Assembly: GCF_903064525.1 (NCBI RefSeq)
Contig: NZ_LR797830.1
Span: 248,001-312,000 of the forward strand
DNA length: 64,000 bases
Source: Methylacidimicrobium sp. AP8
GTDB taxonomy: Bacteria; Verrucomicrobiota; Verrucomicrobiia; Methylacidiphilales; Methylacidiphilaceae
Direction: 5' to 3'
Shown: piece after piece, positions 9,014 through 17,908 of the stretch
Numbering within the stretch: position 1 is the first letter of the stretch
How the letters are laid out: the number at the start of each line of letters is the position of its first letter
The notes under the pieces: generated by a model
Told to the model about the DNA's origin: nothing
Databases searched by the model: none
The model's input: the letters and a program-made list of their open reading frames with translations, nothing else
Made by a program: the position numbers and the translations under genes

Positions 9014-10143
9014 CTCCCAAGCTTCCCGGCTCCTCCGTCGGGATTGTGGGCGGCGGCCAGCTCGGGCGCATGCTGGCGGCGGAAGCCAGGAGGATGGGCT
9101 ATCGCGTCCAAGTGTTCGACCCCGCTCCCGACAGCCCCGCCGCCGCTCTGGCGGATCGCCATTGGTGCCGCCCTTTCTCCGATCGGGAGGCGCTCGAGGA
9201 ATTCGCCCGGGCCGCGGACGTCATCACCTACGAGTTTGAGAACATCCCGGCGGAAAGCCTGACCTTTCTCGAAGAGCGAAAGCCGGTTTCCCCTTCGCCC
9301 GAGATTCTGCGGATCTGTCAGGATCGCTTCCTGGAAAAGGATTTCTTGGTCCGGCAGCGCTGCCCGGTAGCCGCTTTCGCCCGTGTGGAGAGCGCGGACG
9401 ATCTGGAGAAAGCTCTTGGGATCGTCGGGACCCCCGCCTTGTTCAAGACCGCGCGGTTGGGATACGACGGAAGGGGACAGGCTGAGGTCCGGACGCCGGC
9501 GGATCTTGAGCCGGCGTGGCGAAGACTAGGAGGCGCTCCGGCGATCCTGGAAAAAGAGGTGCGGCTCGAAGCGGAGCTTTCCGCGATCGTCGGACGGTCC
9601 GCGGCAGGCGACCTCGCGGTTTTTCCGATTTCGCGGAACTTCCATCGGGAAGGCATCTTTGATTACTCTCTGACCCCGTCCGGGCTGGGGAAACGCATCG
9701 AAGCGGCCGCGAAGGAAATGGCCGTTGCGATCGCTTCGGCGCTGCGTCTGGTCGGCGTGCTGGCCGTCGAGTTTTTCCTCGATGAAGGGGGCGGTCTGCT
9801 TGTGAATGAATTGGCCCCCCGGCCGCACAACTCCGGACACTTTACCCTGGACGGCTGCCGGACGAGCCAATTCGAGCAGCAGCTCCGGGCGGTCGCGGGG
9901 CTGCCCCTGGGCGACGTCTCCTTGCGGGGGCCCATCCTGGTCCGCAATATTCTCGGCGATGCCTGGTCCCAAGGAGAGCCGGATTGGGCCGCGCTCCTGT
10001 CGCTGCCGGGCCTGCGGCTCCATCTTTACGGGAAAAGCCGCCCGGCGCCGAAGCGGAAGATGGGCCACTACGCGGTGGTAGCGGCGTCGATGGCCGAAGC
10101 ATGCGCGCTCGACCGGCGGGCCCTCGCGGTCCTTCGGCGGTAA
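9010..10143 (+). CDS. purK: N5-carboxyaminoimidazole ribonucleotide synthase
   Basis: ATP-grasp enzyme making the substrate of PurE. It has the N-terminal GIVGGGQLGRML nucleotide fold, the ATP-grasp segment around TARLGYDGRGQ, the EKEVRLEAELSAIV strand and the metal-binding NELAPRPHNSGH motif. At 377 residues it is full length. It is the last gene of the plus-strand run; the next gene converges from the minus strand 8 bp away. Confidence 0.96.
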   Translation: MTPKLPGSSVGIVGGGQLGRMLAAEARRMGYRVQVFDPAPDSPAAALADRHWCRPFSDREALEEFARAADVITYEFENIPAESLTFLEERKPVSPSPEILRICQDRFLEKDFLVRQRCPVAAFARVESADDLEKALGIVGTPALFKTARLGYDGRGQAEVRTPADLEPAWRRLGGAPAILEKEVRLEAELSAIVGRSAAGDLAVFPISRNFHREGIFDYSLTPSGLGKRIEAAAKEMAVAIASALRLVGVLAVEFFLDEGGGLLVNELAPRPHNSGHFTLDGCRTSQFEQQLRAVAGLPLGDVSLRGPILVRNILGDAWSQGEPDWAALLSLPGLRLHLYGKSRPAPKRKMGHYAVVAASMAEACALDRRALAVLRR

Positions 10144-10151
10144 GGAAGCCG

Positions 10152-10898
10152 CTACCGATACCAGGCGGGCCATTCCACGTAGATCTTGGTGCACCGGTCC
10201 CGCCCTTGGGCTTCCGGAAAACGCCAATCGATAGCAAAGCCTCTTGACTCGTACCCGGCCGGCCGGATGGTGCACCAAGCGGAAAAGAGCCAGGGGCCGA
10301 GGGCGGGTGCGGGAGCGCGGCCGAGGCAGGGGATCGTCGCCGTCATCGGCGCCAGGTCGAAATGAAAAAGGAGGTCGGCGGCGGCGGGCCGCCAACCCCA
10401 GCAGGAGAAGTAGGTTTCGAAACGGTCGCGGTCCGGGCGGTCCGGAACCGGTTGCACGGGATATTCGGCCTCGATCCGGATCCGCTTCCTTTCGCGTGCG
10501 GCGAAGGCTAAGGGCATCGTCCAGGCATAACGAACCGGGCATCCGCTCTTTTCTCCGAGCAGGAGCAGCTCCTCCGGCGCCGTTTCCCGAACCGGCCGAA
10601 CCTGCGTTTGGCCTACCCAGGCGCGAAAGGCGGCCGGCGGGCTTGCCGGGTCCTCCTCCGAATAGAAGCGGAGGCGGATATCTTTATCCCCGTTCTCCAA
10701 GACGACTTCCTCGTGGTATCGAACGCACGGGGCGAGCTGCGAAGAGAAGGAGGCCGATCTCCGGGGAACGAGCTGCGCGTAGACCGTGTCGGAAAGGAGC
10801 CGGACCGGCAGAGGGTCCGCACCGGCGGAGAATAACAGGCAGCCGGCAAGATAAACGAGGCCGGCGGCTTTTCCGGCGAGCGATTTCGCAGCGGCCAC
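10152..10898 (-). CDS. secreted protein of unknown function
   Basis: A 248-residue protein with an N-terminal hydrophobic segment (about residues 10-27, ending SAGA) that looks like a signal peptide. The rest is beta-rich by composition, with several Cys and Trp and no recognised motif. The GTG start has GGAGAG about 5 nt upstream. It begins 12 bp after the membrane-protein gene at 10911-11684, so the two probably form an operon. I do not recognise a family. Confidence 0.7.
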   Translation of the reverse strand: MAAAKSLAGKAAGLVYLAGCLLFSAGADPLPVRLLSDTVYAQLVPRRSASFSSQLAPCVRYHEEVVLENGDKDIRLRFYSEEDPASPPAAFRAWVGQTQVRPVRETAPEELLLLGEKSGCPVRYAWTMPLAFAARERKRIRIEAEYPVQPVPDRPDRDRFETYFSCWGWRPAAADLLFHFDLAPMTATIPCLGRAPAPALGPWLFSAWCTIRPAGYESRGFAIDWRFPEAQGRDRCTKIYVEWPAWYR

Positions 10899-10910
10899 GG
10901 CTTCTCTCCA

Positions 10911-11684
10911 TTACCCGCTTTTCCGGCCGCCGCGTGCGCCGATCTCGTGGTAGCCGGCGTATCCGACGATCCCGAATGCGGCCAGGTGAAGGCTTAGGAG
11001 AAGAAGGAAGGCGAGGAACCCCATACGCCGCGCAACCTTCCGGCTGCTCCGATCGGCTTCCGCCGCCCAGCATTCGGCGAGCACCTCTTCGAGCCGCTCC
11101 TCCGGATAGAGCCCCGGAGAGCGGGTGAAGAACGATCGCATATCCGAGGAGAGCGCTAGCGCCGCGGGTGCCGCGCAGTGGCGGAGGAGGCAGGCCGTCG
11201 CCCGGCGGGCTCGGGCAAAGCTTGCCAGCGCGGCGGCGGAGTAGGCGGCCGCCGCGGCCTCCCGGGCTGGGGATGTCAAAAGCGGCAGGCATCCGGCTTC
11301 CGGCGGGGGAGGGGGCAGCCCGTTCCGGCGCATCGCTTCCCTGGCTTGAGCGAACGCGAGCTCCTTCCACCGGGCTTCCGCTAAGACCCGGCGAGCCCAA
11401 GTGCGGATCGAAGATTTGAGAAATGGACGGGCTGTCGACAAGCCCGATGCGGGCAGCAGGACGAGGAAAGTCGCAAGCCCAGCAAGAACGCAGAGAGGAT
11501 GCCTGCGGGCTTTCTTCAGGAACTGCTTGTTCCAGAGCAGCGTAGAATGGGCGAGCAGAGCCCAGGAAAGAGCCCCGCCGAGAAAAGCGGACCCGAGGAC
11601 GCCCAGGAAGGCGGCCGGCGCCCGCCGTGCGAGCTCGATGAGGGCGGCGGTGGCCAAAAAGAGCAAATCGGGGATCCGCTCCAT
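10911..11684 (-). CDS. membrane protein, paralogue of the protein at 46344-47120
   Basis: About 257 residues from the ATG at 11684, which has GGAG 10 nt upstream; longer starts up to 11849 exist but overlap the divergent gene. Two hydrophobic segments near the N-terminus flank an LWN motif, a soluble middle contains the segment RSFFTRSPGLYPEE, and a last TM helix ends AFGIVGYAGYHEI. The protein at 46344-47120 has the same plan: the same ~50-residue spacing to LWN, a second helix ALATFV.ALLFFA against LATFLVLLPA, and a final helix ending TLIGWAAYQDI. I infer a shared unnamed family. Function unknown; it is paired with a secreted protein. Confidence 0.7.
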   Translation of the reverse strand: MERIPDLLFLATAALIELARRAPAAFLGVLGSAFLGGALSWALLAHSTLLWNKQFLKKARRHPLCVLAGLATFLVLLPASGLSTARPFLKSSIRTWARRVLAEARWKELAFAQAREAMRRNGLPPPPPEAGCLPLLTSPAREAAAAAYSAAALASFARARRATACLLRHCAAPAALALSSDMRSFFTRSPGLYPEERLEEVLAECWAAEADRSSRKVARRMGFLAFLLLLSLHLAAFGIVGYAGYHEIGARGGRKSG

Positions 11685-11839
11685 GGATTGCGGGCTCCGG
11701 CCCGAGGCTACGAAGCCGAAGGCTGCGGCGTCAATGACGCGGCTTGCGGCTCTCCCGCGCACCCATGGCCGAAAAAAAAGAGCCATGGCGAGAAAACAAG
11801 ATTGACGAGGGCTTCGTTCCGCCTTATGCGGGAAGTCCC

Positions 11840-12271
11840 ATGCGAACATCAGTCCTTGCGCATGGGTCCTTTTTTGTTGCCCTGGTTCTGGCCGGAGCTG
11901 CGACCGGACCGTCCGTGTGGGCCAAGACCGTCTATTATCCCCTTCGAAAGCCTATCCCCTCCTCGTTCCGGAAAGCGGGGCAGCTTTCCCCCGACGACTA
12001 CCTGACCGTCACGGTAGGGAGGGCGAAGAAGAAGATCGCGGTCTGGAGCTCGGCTCCCAGCAAGCCCTTTCGGCGCATCGGCCTCTTGGAGACGAACCGT
12101 CCGCGTCGTCACGCGGCCCGCATCGCGGCCGAGAACGGGGGCGATGGCATCCTTCTGGTCCAGCGCGAGGAGGAGCCCTACATCCCCGCTTGGGTGGGAC
12201 GGAGGCAGGGCACCCTTCGTTTCAGTGAATTCCGATACTGGTGGGTGATCGAAGGTCCACAGGCGCCTTAG
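11840..12271 (+). CDS. small secreted protein of unknown function
   Basis: 143 residues starting MRTSVLAHGSFFVALVLAGAATGPSVWAK, a convincing signal peptide that sets the start at ATG 11840 with GGAAG 5 nt upstream. The mature part is basic (for example VGRAKKKIAVW) and ends in an aromatic segment RYWWVIEG. No known motif. Its stop codon TAG at 12269-12271 lies within the outer end of a palindromic repeat, so insertion of the repeat probably changed its C-terminus. Confidence 0.65.
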   Translation: MRTSVLAHGSFFVALVLAGAATGPSVWAKTVYYPLRKPIPSSFRKAGQLSPDDYLTVTVGRAKKKIAVWSSAPSKPFRRIGLLETNRPRRHAARIAAENGGDGILLVQREEEPYIPAWVGRRQGTLRFSEFRYWWVIEGPQAP

Positions 12272-12452
12272 CGGCCATTTCTCACAAATTTCGTAGCCGA
12301 GGCGCCGCAAATGGGCTTGGGTGCGAGGCGGGCGCAGGTTTTCCACCGGAGCTGTATGAAGACATACTGCGAGGATGGAAAACCAAGCGGGAGCGAAGCA
12401 GACGAGCCCGTTTTGCAAGCCGTTGGAGAAAGCTTGTGAGAAATGGCCGTTA
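12269..12452. repeat. palindromic interspersed repeat, copy 1
   Basis: About 185 bp whose ends are inverted repeats: GCGGCCATTTCTCACAA on the left and its near-complement on the right. The two halves also pair throughout, meeting at GCTGTATG-AAGA-CATACTGC. Nearly identical to copies at 15344-15529 and 30247-30431 (inverted). It has no transposase, so it is a MITE- or REP-like non-autonomous element. It lies directly at the stop codon of the upstream gene. Confidence 0.92.
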
Positions 12453-12553
12453 GGGCAGGATCTCCCCGTATTCGAGACACCGGCCCGGCGGCGCGGCCAA
12501 TTCGCTGGTCCGAAGCGGCACCACCAGGGTAGAGTATCGCGGGTTCGGCGAAG

Positions 12554-12638
12554 GCCCACGTGGTGGAATGGCAGACACACGGGACTTAAAATCCCGTGGG
12601 GGGAAACTCCCGTGTGGGTTCGAGTCCCACCGTGGGCA
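12554..12638 (+). tRNA. tRNA-Leu (anticodon UAA)
   Basis: 85 nt with a 7-bp acceptor stem (GCCCACG / CGTGGGC), discriminator A, anticodon stem CGGGA/TCCCG with loop CTTAAAA (anticodon TAA), a long class II variable arm (GGGGGGAAACTCCC) and a T arm GTGGG-TTCGAGT-CCCAC. No CCA is encoded and no intron is present. It sits between repeat copy 1 and the carboxypeptidase gene. Confidence 0.97.
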
Positions 12639-12693
12639 GGTTCTTCCCGTCCGCCGCCTAGAGGTTCCGGCCGGAGAGGAGCGAGGGAAAGCG

Positions 12694-13563
12694 ATGCGAT
12701 CGGGGAACGCGGGCTGGCGGAAGAGCGCGAGGCGGGTCGGCCTCTTGTCGGCCTGTCTTCTCCTTTGCTGCGGGTCGCCGCTCCACGGCGGAGAAGCGGG
12801 TCTGGATGCCCAGGTGCAGGCGGGCGCCGCGCTCCTCTGGGACGAGGGCGCGCAAAAGCCGCTTTTCCGAAGGCAGATCTCCGCGCTTCACGCACCCGCA
12901 AGCACGACCAAGCTGATGACAGCCTTGCTTGTCTATGAGAAGACTCGCCTGGCCGGAGAGGTCACGATCCGGCCGGAGGATTTGCGGGGAGCCGGGGAAG
13001 TGCCCACCGTCCGCCTGCTGCCGGGGGACCGCTTCACCACCGCCGATCTTGTCCGCGCCCTTTTGATCAGCTCGAGCAACGAAGCGGCCCTGGCCTTGGC
13101 CCGCACGGTTTCGGGCTCGGTCGGCGGGTTTGTCGCCGACATGAACGCGCGCGCCGCCGCCTTGGGTTGCCAAAGAACGCACTTCGTCAATCCGAACGGC
13201 ATCAGCGAGCCGGGCCACTTGACCTGTGCCCGCGATCTCCTGCGTATTTTCGAGGCCGTGCTCGCCGTCGAAGAGCTGCGCGCGATCTGCGCGACCGACG
13301 GCTTCGCACTCCTGACAAGCGATGGCAAGGCGGTGCAGTACCTGATGAACACCAACCGCCTCCTCGGACCCTATCCCGGGATGGGGCCGGCCAAGACCGG
13401 CTATACGCGGGAAGCACGGCACACCTACGCCGCCTTTTGCCAGCGAGGGGAGCGCAAGGTGTCCCTGATTCTGCTCGACAGCCCGAACAAATGGGCCGAC
13501 GCCGTGGCTCTCTTCGATTACGCCTTCGGCGGGAAGGCCGAGGGGGTTGAAGGGGCGCCCTGA
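12694..13563 (+). CDS. D-alanyl-D-alanine carboxypeptidase (penicillin-binding protein, S11 family)
   Basis: A periplasmic peptidoglycan-trimming enzyme of the PBP5/DacC type. From ATG 12694 (GAGG ~8 nt upstream) it has 289 residues with a signal peptide ending near residue 32. All three serine beta-lactamase-fold motifs are present: STTK at 70-73, SSN at 127-129 and KTG at 234-236. The frame extends upstream through the tRNA, which rules out longer starts. It lacks the PBP5 C-terminal beta domain and amphipathic anchor. Its 3' end overlaps the converging glycosyltransferase gene by 46 bp. Confidence 0.92.
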   Translation: MRSGNAGWRKSARRVGLLSACLLLCCGSPLHGGEAGLDAQVQAGAALLWDEGAQKPLFRRQISALHAPASTTKLMTALLVYEKTRLAGEVTIRPEDLRGAGEVPTVRLLPGDRFTTADLVRALLISSSNEAALALARTVSGSVGGFVADMNARAAALGCQRTHFVNPNGISEPGHLTCARDLLRIFEAVLAVEELRAICATDGFALLTSDGKAVQYLMNTNRLLGPYPGMGPAKTGYTREARHTYAAFCQRGERKVSLILLDSPNKWADAVALFDYAFGGKAEGVEGAP

Positions 13564-14603
13564 GGCGGCGAAGCGGCGCCTTCGTCGATAAGCCTCTGGT
13601 AGATCGCCAGATAGTCCTTCGCCATTCGTTCCGCGGTAAAGCGCCTTTCGAAGGAGAGCCGGATCTGCTTCCGGGACAGCTGCGCCGCAAGAGGCACAGC
13701 CCGGACGGCTTCCTCCACGTTTCGGACCAGGAAGCCGGTGGTTCCCGGTTCGAGGACTTCGGGTAGCGCGCCGTAGGGAAAGGCGATCACAGGGGTGCCG
13801 CAGGCGATCGCTTCGATGGTCGACAGGCCGAAGGGCTCCGGCCATTGAATCGGGGAGATCAGCGCCACCGCGTTTCCGATCAGGGCCTGCTTCTCGCTCT
13901 GGTGGACTTCCCCCAGGAAGCGGACATGGGGAAGGGAGAGCAGGGGGCGGATGGTTTCGATGTACTCGGCGTCGTGGCGTGGATCCTCCTTGGCGGCGAT
14001 GAGCAGCGGGATGCCTGCCCTCCGGGCGATTTCGATCGCCAAGTCGGGCCGCTTCTCCACGGAGAGGCGGCCTAGGAACAGGAGATATCCTCCTTCTCCG
14101 CGGCCGAGGGAGTAGAGCTTTTCGGGCAGCCCGTGGTGGACGGTGCCCATCCAGCGCGCCTGAGGAACCAACCTTCGCTGCGCATCGGAGATGGCGACAA
14201 CCGGCATCTCCGGAAAGCCGTCGAAGAGCCGGCTCGTTTCCGGCGCATCCAGCCGGAGATGGAGGGTGGTCACCGTGCGGTTGGGCCGGCCTCGGAAGAA
14301 CGGGAAGTGGAGGAACTCCGTGTGAAAATGGAGCACGTCGAACTCGGCTTCCGCCCGGAGCGCCGCATCGATCTCCAGGATGAAATAGGGGAGGTAATCC
14401 CGGCAGTCGGGCATCTTGCGGAGGCTTTGCGGGCAGACCGAACGAAGCCTTGCGCGGGTGAGGGAGTCTCCGCTGGCGAAGAGAGTAACTTCGTGTCCAA
14501 GGTCGACCAGAGCCTCCGTCAAAAAGGAGACTACCCTCTCCGTGCCCCCGTAGCCCTCCGGGGGGACGCGCTCTACCGGAGGTGCAATTTGCGCGATTCG
14601 CAC
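13518..14603 (-). CDS. glycosyltransferase family 4 protein
   Basis: A GT-B fold retaining glycosyltransferase of 361 residues. The N-terminus holds the acceptor-side motif PPEGYGGTERVV, and HFHTEFLHFP lies mid N-domain. The C-domain has FLGRLSVEKRPDLAIE and the nucleotide-sugar motif PEPFGLSTIEAIACGTPVIAF. It probably adds a sugar to an envelope polysaccharide or lipid; donor and acceptor are unknown. Starts at GTG with a weak ribosome site. Confidence 0.9.
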   Translation of the reverse strand: MRIAQIAPPVERVPPEGYGGTERVVSFLTEALVDLGHEVTLFASGDSLTRARLRSVCPQSLRKMPDCRDYLPYFILEIDAALRAEAEFDVLHFHTEFLHFPFFRGRPNRTVTTLHLRLDAPETSRLFDGFPEMPVVAISDAQRRLVPQARWMGTVHHGLPEKLYSLGRGEGGYLLFLGRLSVEKRPDLAIEIARRAGIPLLIAAKEDPRHDAEYIETIRPLLSLPHVRFLGEVHQSEKQALIGNAVALISPIQWPEPFGLSTIEAIACGTPVIAFPYGALPEVLEPGTTGFLVRNVEEAVRAVPLAAQLSRKQIRLSFERRFTAERMAKDYLAIYQRLIDEGAASPPQGAPSTPSAFPPKA

Positions 14604-14712
14604 GACGGGCCAGGCTAGAAGGGCATCCGTCCCGAGTCAAGGACGATGGAAAGATCGTGCTCCCGCGGCAGCCCCCCGCCCGGTCCGATTACCAAAAGAG
14701 GCGATGAAAGCA

Positions 14713-14742
14713 TTGACAGCGTGAAAACCTGCCGGCTACTCT
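14713..14742 (+). promoter_or_regulatory. possible sigma-70 promoter giving a near-leaderless carbonic anhydrase mRNA
   Basis: A perfect TTGACA (14713-14718) is followed after 18 nt by TACTCT (14737-14742), a weak -10. Transcription would begin at about the ATG at 14748, and no Shine-Dalgarno is visible, so the message may be leaderless. Confidence 0.3.
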
Positions 14743-14747
14743 CCGGC

Positions 14748-15329
14748 ATGCCCAGTATCCTTGAATCGGTCCTCGATGCGAATCGGCGCTATGCCCTGAA
14801 TTTTGGAGACAAAAAGAATCTCGCGATGCCGCCGGCACGGCGTTTTGCGATCCTGACGTGCATGGACGCGCGGTTGGACCCAGCAAAGTTTGCGGGCTTG
14901 AACGAAGGGGATGCCCATGTGATCCGCAATGCGGGCGGGAGGGCGAGCGACGACGCGATCCGTTCGCTGGTGATCTCCTACAAGCTTCTGGGCACTCGGG
15001 AATGGTTCGTGATCCACCACACCGACTGCGGCATGGAGACCTTTACCGACGAGATCATGCGCGGATTGCTGGCGAAAAGCCTCGATCACGCCGTCCTGGA
15101 GAGCGACGGATGGCACGATCGAGGATCCGGCTCCGGCACTTCGGAGGCCCAGTATATCGACTGGCTGACGATTCGCAACCAGGAGGAGAGTGTCGTGGAC
15201 GACGTCCAGCGCCTCCGCCGGCATCCGCTGGTTCCCCCTTGGATTCCGATCCACGGATTTCTCTACGACGTGCGCTCCGGCGTTTTGCAGCCGGTTGCGG
15301 CGGCGAGCGCCATCGGGGCCGCCAAATAG
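14748..15329 (+). CDS. beta-class carbonic anhydrase
   Basis: Interconverts CO2 and bicarbonate. The 193-residue protein carries the beta-CA zinc site and dyad: Cys38-Met-Asp40-Ala-Arg42 and His91-Thr-Asp-Cys94, with NAGGRASDD and [23 protein letters not shown] between. The sequence resembles the short type III beta-CAs (Rv1284-like). The start is chosen at ATG 14748, close to the first conserved residues; an in-frame GTG lies at 14721. Repeat copy 2 follows 14 bp after the stop. Confidence 0.9.
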   Translation: MPSILESVLDANRRYALNFGDKKNLAMPPARRFAILTCMDARLDPAKFAGLNEGDAHVIRNAGGRASDDAIRSLVISYKLLGTREWFVIHHTDCGMETFTDEIMRGLLAKSLDHAVLESDGWHDRGSGSGTSEAQYIDWLTIRNQEESVVDDVQRLRRHPLVPPWIPIHGFLYDVRSGVLQPVAAASAIGAAK

Positions 15330-15343
15330 CCCTATCGGGACCG

Positions 15344-15529
15344 CTAGCGGCCATTTCTCACAAATTTCGTAGCCGAGGCGCCGCAGATGGGCTTGGGTGC
15401 GAGGCGGGCGCAGGTTTTCCACCGGAGCTGTATGAAGACATACTGCGAGGATGGAAAACCAAGCGGGAGCGAAGCAGACGAGCCCGTTTTGCAAGCCGTA
15501 GGAGAAAGCTTGTGAGAAATGGCCGCTAG
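15344..15529. repeat. palindromic interspersed repeat, copy 2
   Basis: 186 bp bounded by CTAG on both sides, with 20-bp terminal inverted repeats starting CTAGCGGCC. Almost identical to copy 1, differing at single positions such as CGCAGATGG for CGCAAATGG. It lies between the stops of the converging carbonic anhydrase and acetate kinase genes, 2 bp from the latter. A folded transcript could act as a bidirectional terminator. Confidence 0.93.
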
Positions 15530-15531
15530 CC

Positions 15532-16752
15532 TCAAGCGGGGGCTTCCGGCTCGAGCGAAGCACGGCCGGAACGGACGAGAGAGCGGGTCTGCCGGGCGAT
15601 CATGAGTTCTTCGTCGGTCGGAACGACCCGGATCTCGGCGGGGCTCTCGTCGGTAGAAATGACCGGCTCGTTCTTCCGATTCCTCTCGGGATCGAGCTGG
15701 AAACCGAGGAAGCCGAGCGGAGAGCAGATCCTCTGGCGGATTTCGGGTGCGTGCTCGCCGATGCCGCCGGAGAAGACCAGGAGATCGACTCCTCCGAGCG
15801 CCGCGACGAGGGAGCCGAGGAACTTGCGCGCCTGATAGCAGAAGACCTCGATGGCCGCGGCGGCCTTCTCGTCGCTTGCTTCGGCCCGGAGCAGGTCGCG
15901 CATGTCGCCGGAGGACTCGGAGAGGGCGAGCAGCCCCGATTCCTCGGAGAGGAGCCTGGCGACCGTGGTCAACCGGAGGCCCCGCTCGCGCAGCAGGTAG
16001 AGGACGACACCGGGATCGAGGTCGCCGCAGCGGGTGCCCATCACGAGGCCCGAGGTCGGGGTGAACCCCATGGTGGTGTCGACGCTCTTCCCGCCGCGTA
16101 CGGCGGTCATGCTCGCGCCGCCGCCGAGGTGAGCCAGGACGATGCGGCCCCGCGCGCGCTCCGGGGGCAGGATCTTTTGCAGGACGGAAAGCAGATATTC
16201 GCAGGAGATCCCATGAAAACCGTAGCGCACCAACCCTTCCTTTCGGAGGGAGAGCGGCAGGGCGTAGGTGCGCGCCGCAAAAGGCATCGATCGGTGGAAG
16301 GCGGTATCGAAACAGCCCACCTGGGGGAGACCGGGCTTGAGCTTCCGGATGGAGCGGACCGCCTCCAGCTCGTGCGGGAGATGTTCGGGGGCCAAGCTGC
16401 AGAGATCCTGCAGCTTCTGGAGCACGGGCGAGGTGAGGAGGTGGGGAGCTCCGAAAACGGCGCCGCCGTGGACAAGCCGGTGGCCGACCGCATCGAGATC
16501 CTCCGTAGGATAAACCGAACCGAGCCAAGAAAAGAAGCGGCCGAGGGCGGCTCGGTGATCGGGGAGAGGGAGGCGTTCCTGCCAGATCGTGGCTCCCTGC
16601 GTGTCCTTGGCCTCGCAGAGCCCCTCCCCGGCTCCGATGCGCTGGATCTCCCCGGAAAGCAGCCTCTGCTCGGAGGAGGCCATCCCGAAAAGGGCGAACT
16701 TGAGGCTTGTGGAGCCGCTGTTGATCGTGAGGATCTTGTCCGCTTCGGCCAT
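15532..16752 (-). CDS. ackA: acetate kinase
   Basis: Interconverts acetate plus ATP and acetyl phosphate plus ADP. 406 residues, full length. Signature 1 is LTINSGSTSLKFALF (Asn11), signature 2 is FHGISCEYL, and the phosphate-binding LAHLGGGASM and the adenosine-binding SGGIGEHAPEIR are present. No phosphotransacetylase gene is adjacent. Repeat copy 2 is immediately downstream. Confidence 0.96.
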   Translation of the reverse strand: MAEADKILTINSGSTSLKFALFGMASSEQRLLSGEIQRIGAGEGLCEAKDTQGATIWQERLPLPDHRAALGRFFSWLGSVYPTEDLDAVGHRLVHGGAVFGAPHLLTSPVLQKLQDLCSLAPEHLPHELEAVRSIRKLKPGLPQVGCFDTAFHRSMPFAARTYALPLSLRKEGLVRYGFHGISCEYLLSVLQKILPPERARGRIVLAHLGGGASMTAVRGGKSVDTTMGFTPTSGLVMGTRCGDLDPGVVLYLLRERGLRLTTVARLLSEESGLLALSESSGDMRDLLRAEASDEKAAAAIEVFCYQARKFLGSLVAALGGVDLLVFSGGIGEHAPEIRQRICSPLGFLGFQLDPERNRKNEPVISTDESPAEIRVVPTDEELMIARQTRSLVRSGRASLEPEAPA

Positions 16753-16787
16753 GAGGTATGTCCGGTCGCTTCCCGCCGGCCTTCGCG

Positions 16788-17903
16788 TCAGGGACCCGGC
16801 AAGACGGTGCTGGTCCGCCGCTTGCGCTGGTCGAGAACCCCGTGGATGAACAGAAATTCCCCGATGTGCTCCATCGACAGGAGGCCCACGAGCTCCCCAT
16901 TGCGCGCGACGATTGCGGAACGCTGTCCTTTCTCCTGGAGGCGGGCGATGGCCACTTCCGCCACTTCCGATGCGTCCACCGTGAGGAAATCCCGATTCAT
17001 CACTTCCGCCACGGGAACATCTTCGCCGTATCGCGAAAGCCCCTCGACGAGGTTGTGCCGGGTGAGGATGCCGACGACGGTTCGGCCGGAGACCACGGGG
17101 AAGTCAAGATGGCAGCCGGCCAGGAGGTAGCGCACCGCGGACCCGAGCGGGTCCTCCGGACGGAGGATGTGGAACTCGGTCATCATCAAGTGGCTGACCG
17201 GGATCGCGCTGAGGGCCGATTTTACCTGGACGAGGCTCGCTTCCTGGGCCGCCCCCATCCAGACGAAGAGGGCGATGAAGAGCAGGAACGGATTGTGGCC
17301 GAAAACGCCGTAGAACCCGAAGAAGATCGCCATGCCCTGGCCGACCGCTGCGGCGATCTGCGTCGCACGAACCGCGTCCATCCGGGAGGCCAAAAGCGCC
17401 CGGAGCACGCGCCCTCCGTCCATGGGGAAGGCGGGAAGCAGGTTGAATCCGGCCAGCACTACGTTGATCCAGAACAGGTTGAGGAGCAGGTTCCCCCCGA
17501 TCCAATGAAGGTTGGTCCATGATTCCACATTGCCCACGATGAGAAGGATGACATAAAGAACGGCGGCGAGGACCAGGTTGACGGCGGGGCCGGCCAGAGC
17601 CACCAGGAACTCTTGCCAGGGGTCTTCGGGCATCCGTTCCAGACGGGCGATTCCGCCGATTGGATAGAGCGTGATGTTGCGTGTCTGGATCCCGAACCGC
17701 TGGGCGGTCAAGGCGTGGCCGAGCTCATGGAGGACGATGATGGCGAAGAGCGGAATGAGGGAAAGCACGGAGAAAATGACGTCGGAGAATTCCCCGGTTG
17801 CGGCATAGGCGCCGGCGGCGACCCAGAGAACGAGAAGGAGGAGGGTGATATGGACGTAGATGCCGATCCCCCGGACGACGCCGATTTTCCATGCCCACCG
17901 CAT
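16788..17903 (-). CDS. site-2 protease family metalloprotease with CBS domain pair
   Basis: A 371-residue intramembrane zinc protease of the M50 family. HELGH (His59, Glu60, His63) and NLLPAFPMDGGR (with Asp162) supply the metal ligands; about six hydrophobic segments cover residues 10-220. The C-terminal ~130 residues are two CBS domains (HLMMTEFHILRPEDPL and VMNRDFLTVDASE), so activity may respond to a nucleotide. This is the SpoIVFB-like rather than the PDZ-bearing RseP-like layout. Substrate unknown. It is separated from rtcB by 5 bp and probably co-transcribed with it. Confidence 0.92.
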   Translation of the reverse strand: MRWAWKIGVVRGIGIYVHITLLLLVLWVAAGAYAATGEFSDVIFSVLSLIPLFAIIVLHELGHALTAQRFGIQTRNITLYPIGGIARLERMPEDPWQEFLVALAGPAVNLVLAAVLYVILLIVGNVESWTNLHWIGGNLLLNLFWINVVLAGFNLLPAFPMDGGRVLRALLASRMDAVRATQIAAAVGQGMAIFFGFYGVFGHNPFLLFIALFVWMGAAQEASLVQVKSALSAIPVSHLMMTEFHILRPEDPLGSAVRYLLAGCHLDFPVVSGRTVVGILTRHNLVEGLSRYGEDVPVAEVMNRDFLTVDASEVAEVAIARLQEKGQRSAIVARNGELVGLLSMEHIGEFLFIHGVLDQRKRRTSTVLPGP

Positions 17904-17908
17904 AATGT

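Noticed and set aside
12241-12453. A 70-residue plus-strand open frame spanning repeat copy 1 and similar frames in copies 2 and 3
   Set aside because: The frame arises from the repeat sequence itself, recurs fused to unrelated host frames, and lacks a ribosome site.
15344-16900. 518-codon minus-strand frame over ackA and repeat copy 2
   Set aside because: It is in a different frame from acetate kinase and has no motif, whereas ackA is complete with both signatures.
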